8,213 nucleotides of DNA from Lysobacterales bacterium (lineage in GTDB: Bacteria > Pseudomonadota > Gammaproteobacteria > Xanthomonadales > S139-57). Shown here one piece after another: positions 6,803-8,213 of this stretch (its first letter is position 1; every line of letters starts with the position of its first letter). Made by a program: the position numbers and the translations under genes. The notes beneath the pieces were generated by a model. It did not search any database, was not told the DNA's origin, and saw only the letters and a list, made by a program, of their open reading frames with translations. The stretch spans positions 1 to 8,213 of the forward strand of contig JALWTZ010000086.1 of the NCBI GenBank assembly GCA_026993285.1, given 5' to 3'.

Positions 6803-8071
6803 TCATTCACCGCGTTGTCTGCTCTGTAGCCAGTAGTAACGAATCGAAGCCAGTGGTGTGATCAGGCTGATCCACAGGAAAGCGCCGATGATGCTGCGGG
6901 GTACGGTTTCGGCCAGAAAGGCGAATCCAGCCTCGAACCAGCCCCCATCGGGAGTGGAGATGCCGTTACGGGCAAGCCAGAAAAGGGCAATGAGTAAAAG
7001 CAGCAGATCACCGGCATACGCCAGCCACAGTCTCCGTTGCCAGCGTGCCTTTTCATCCGCATCGTCCACGGCCCAGCGCAGCAGGGCGAAGACGGCGGTG
7101 AAAAAGGGGATGAGAAAATACAGGCCGGCCAGCAACAGGGGCGGCAATTGCTCGCCCAGATGTAGCCAGGGCTGGCGGTTGCCGTCGAAAAGAAACCAGA
7201 ATATCCAGGGAAAGACTATCACAAAGCCCGTAGCGCCCAGCTCCAGCCAAACATTGTGCTGACCCTGCCGGGCCCGTACAGAAGCAGGGAGCAGCGTTGA
7301 AGCTGGTCTGGTTGTTTTGCCGCCCAGTTTTCCGGTCCAGGCCGAGAGGCCCTGCTTGCCAGTCTTGATCATGCGAATATCGCTGTTCAGACCACCTCCC
7401 TCCCGCACCAGCACCCATTCCGGTCTGCCGTCAGCCAGTGTAATGGGCGGCAATCGGCCCGGCAGGTGAAACAGAAAGGGAATTTCCACACCATCTCCCC
7501 GTTGTTTGGGTTGTACCTCGATCGTATCTGACCAGATCGCGTTCTCCAGCAGTTGCTGTTTTCGTCGTCCGAACAGCCTGACCTGTTGCAAAATCAGATG
7601 AATCCGTACCGGCTCACCATTGCCTCGGCTGCCGCTTCGGTAGTCACCGCAAACCAGACCACCGGGACGCAGGATGTTTTCACGCAGATGGAATGCATCC
7701 GTGCCTTGCCATTGTTGCCACCAGCCTCGCAGACCGGTTAGCAGCAACAGCATGCCCATGATGGGAAAGAGCAGGTAAAACGGGATCAGGGCCGGGTTTT
7801 CCTTCCAGACAAGTCCAAACCGCCCCAGGTGTTCGATGAAAAAGGGCAGTGACAGCAACAGTGCAAACAGCCCCGCTGGCACGGCCACGCCTGGCGGCAA
7901 GGCATAACGGGTATTCATTTGCGTGCCTCTGCCGGTGGCTTGCATGCGTCCCGCCGACCAGTGCCGAATGGCTCGCGCGAACATGGCTGCGGTTGCAAGC
8001 AACAGTGCCACATAGAGGAATAACAGCGGCTGGCGGTATTGATTGATGAACGCGAGTAGCTGCTGGCTCAT
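6803..8071 (-). CDS. Multi-spanning membrane protein of unknown function
   Basis: A 422-residue protein with about seven predicted membrane segments, by hydrophobicity: residues 16-36, 62-80, 93-113, then 280-297, 308-332, 348-366 and 392-410. A polar, probably beta-rich soluble domain of about 165 residues (115-279) separates the third and fourth segments. The stretch IPFLFHLPGRLPP (197-209), followed by PEWVLVRE, is loosely like the domain of DUF3592-type membrane proteins, but I would not assign the family on this. There is no signal peptide, catalytic motif or metal site that I recognise. The ATG at 8071 has only a weak TGAG upstream, 10 nt away. The reading frame stays open to the window edge without a further ATG or GTG start. 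The gene is convergent with glutamate dehydrogenase and starts 14 bp from a divergent transposase, so its native promoter may have been displaced. Confidence 0.8.
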   Translation of the reverse strand: MSQQLLAFINQYRQPLLFLYVALLLATAAMFARAIRHWSAGRMQATGRGTQMNTRYALPPGVAVPAGLFALLLSLPFFIEHLGRFGLVWKENPALIPFYLLFPIMGMLLLLTGLRGWWQQWQGTDAFHLRENILRPGGLVCGDYRSGSRGNGEPVRIHLILQQVRLFGRRKQQLLENAIWSDTIEVQPKQRGDGVEIPFLFHLPGRLPPITLADGRPEWVLVREGGGLNSDIRMIKTGKQGLSAWTGKLGGKTTRPASTLLPASVRARQGQHNVWLELGATGFVIVFPWIFWFLFDGNRQPWLHLGEQLPPLLLAGLYFLIPFFTAVFALLRWAVDDADEKARWQRRLWLAYAGDLLLLLIALFWLARNGISTPDGGWFEAGFAFLAETVPRSIIGAFLWISLITPLASIRYYWLQSRQRGE

Positions 8072-8213
8072 GGCTGTATTTCTCAGTGAACAGTCATAAA
8101 AATGCCCGATTAACCGTCCACAGTCGAGCCCTGCTGGTGAAACGCGTGTTAGAAGAAGGGCTTCGCCCCGCCGAGGCCGCCCAGGCCATGGGCGTCAGTA
8201 CCCATACCGTCTA
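8072..8213 (+). mobile_element. Left end of an IS481-type insertion sequence (partial)
   Basis: Inferred from the transposase start at 8086. The true left boundary is not established. TGT at 8075-8077 could begin a terminal inverted repeat, since IS481-family ends usually start with TGT, but the partner end lies outside the window, so no inverted repeat or target duplication can be shown. If the end lies further left, it would fall inside the 5' part of the neighbouring membrane-protein gene. The coordinates are therefore approximate. Confidence 0.45.
8086..8213 (+). CDS. IS481-family transposase, N-terminal fragment (runs off the window)
   Basis: Reading from GTG at 8086, the frame gives 42 complete codons with no stop. 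It begins VNSHKNARLTVHSRALL (Met at the start) and continues through EEGLRPAEAAQAMGVSTHTV. This is the characteristic opening of IS481 transposases: a short basic start (NSHKNARLT), then a helix-turn-helix at about residues 26-42, used to bind the element's ends. The DDE integrase core expected after it lies beyond the window. There is no in-frame ATG and no obvious Shine-Dalgarno, so the GTG start is inferred from the family-like N-terminus. The gene may be an intact element or a remnant; the window cannot tell. Confidence 0.72.
   Translation, partial: MNSHKNARLTVHSRALLVKRVLEEGLRPAEAAQAMGVSTHTV

Noticed and set aside
6858..7262. Plus-strand open frame of 134 codons within the membrane-protein gene
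   Set aside because: It is antisense to a hydrophobic frame with clear membrane segments. The Arg/Ser/Pro-rich translation is the expected complement shadow.

Overview
The window reads as chromosomal DNA of a moderately GC-rich gammaproteobacterium (roughly 60% GC by eye). The evidence for this is the 180-kDa-class NAD-glutamate dehydrogenase of the Pseudomonas/Azoarcus type, an aerobic-style acyl-CoA dehydrogenase, and ERIC-like palindromic intergenic repeats of a kind best known from Gammaproteobacteria. I cannot name the genus from the sequence.

Layout. Bases 1-151 are a short leader with a weak extended -10 candidate and a clear Shine-Dalgarno. Bases 152-1315 (+) encode a short-chain-type acyl-CoA dehydrogenase. 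After a 34-bp gap, 1350-6299 (+) encodes the 1649-residue NAD-specific glutamate dehydrogenase, which takes up 60% of the window. The two genes look co-transcribed. Both serve catabolism: the first passes electrons from acyl-CoA oxidation to ETF, and the second deaminates glutamate to 2-oxoglutarate plus ammonium with NADH formation. Together they would suit growth on amino or fatty acids.

Bases 6299-6802 hold no convincing gene. They contain two complete, directly repeated, 128-129-bp imperfect palindromes sharing an AAAATTTT junction, a degenerate third left arm, a nested GC-rich hairpin, and candidate terminators between the convergent glutamate dehydrogenase and membrane-protein genes. 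The palindromes have the length, the asymmetric core and several conserved blocks of ERIC/IRU elements. They are the most interesting part of the window.

Bases 6803-8071 (-) encode a 422-residue multi-spanning membrane protein of unknown function, with a soluble domain of about 165 residues between its third and fourth membrane segments. At the right edge, 8086-8213 (+) is the beginning of an IS481-type transposase. It starts only 14 bp from the membrane gene's start codon, so an insertion element probably abuts or cuts that gene's original 5' region.

No phage, CRISPR, toxin-antitoxin or defence system is visible. The core genes are ordinary housekeeping metabolism; the unusual material is the repeat cluster and the insertion-element boundary.
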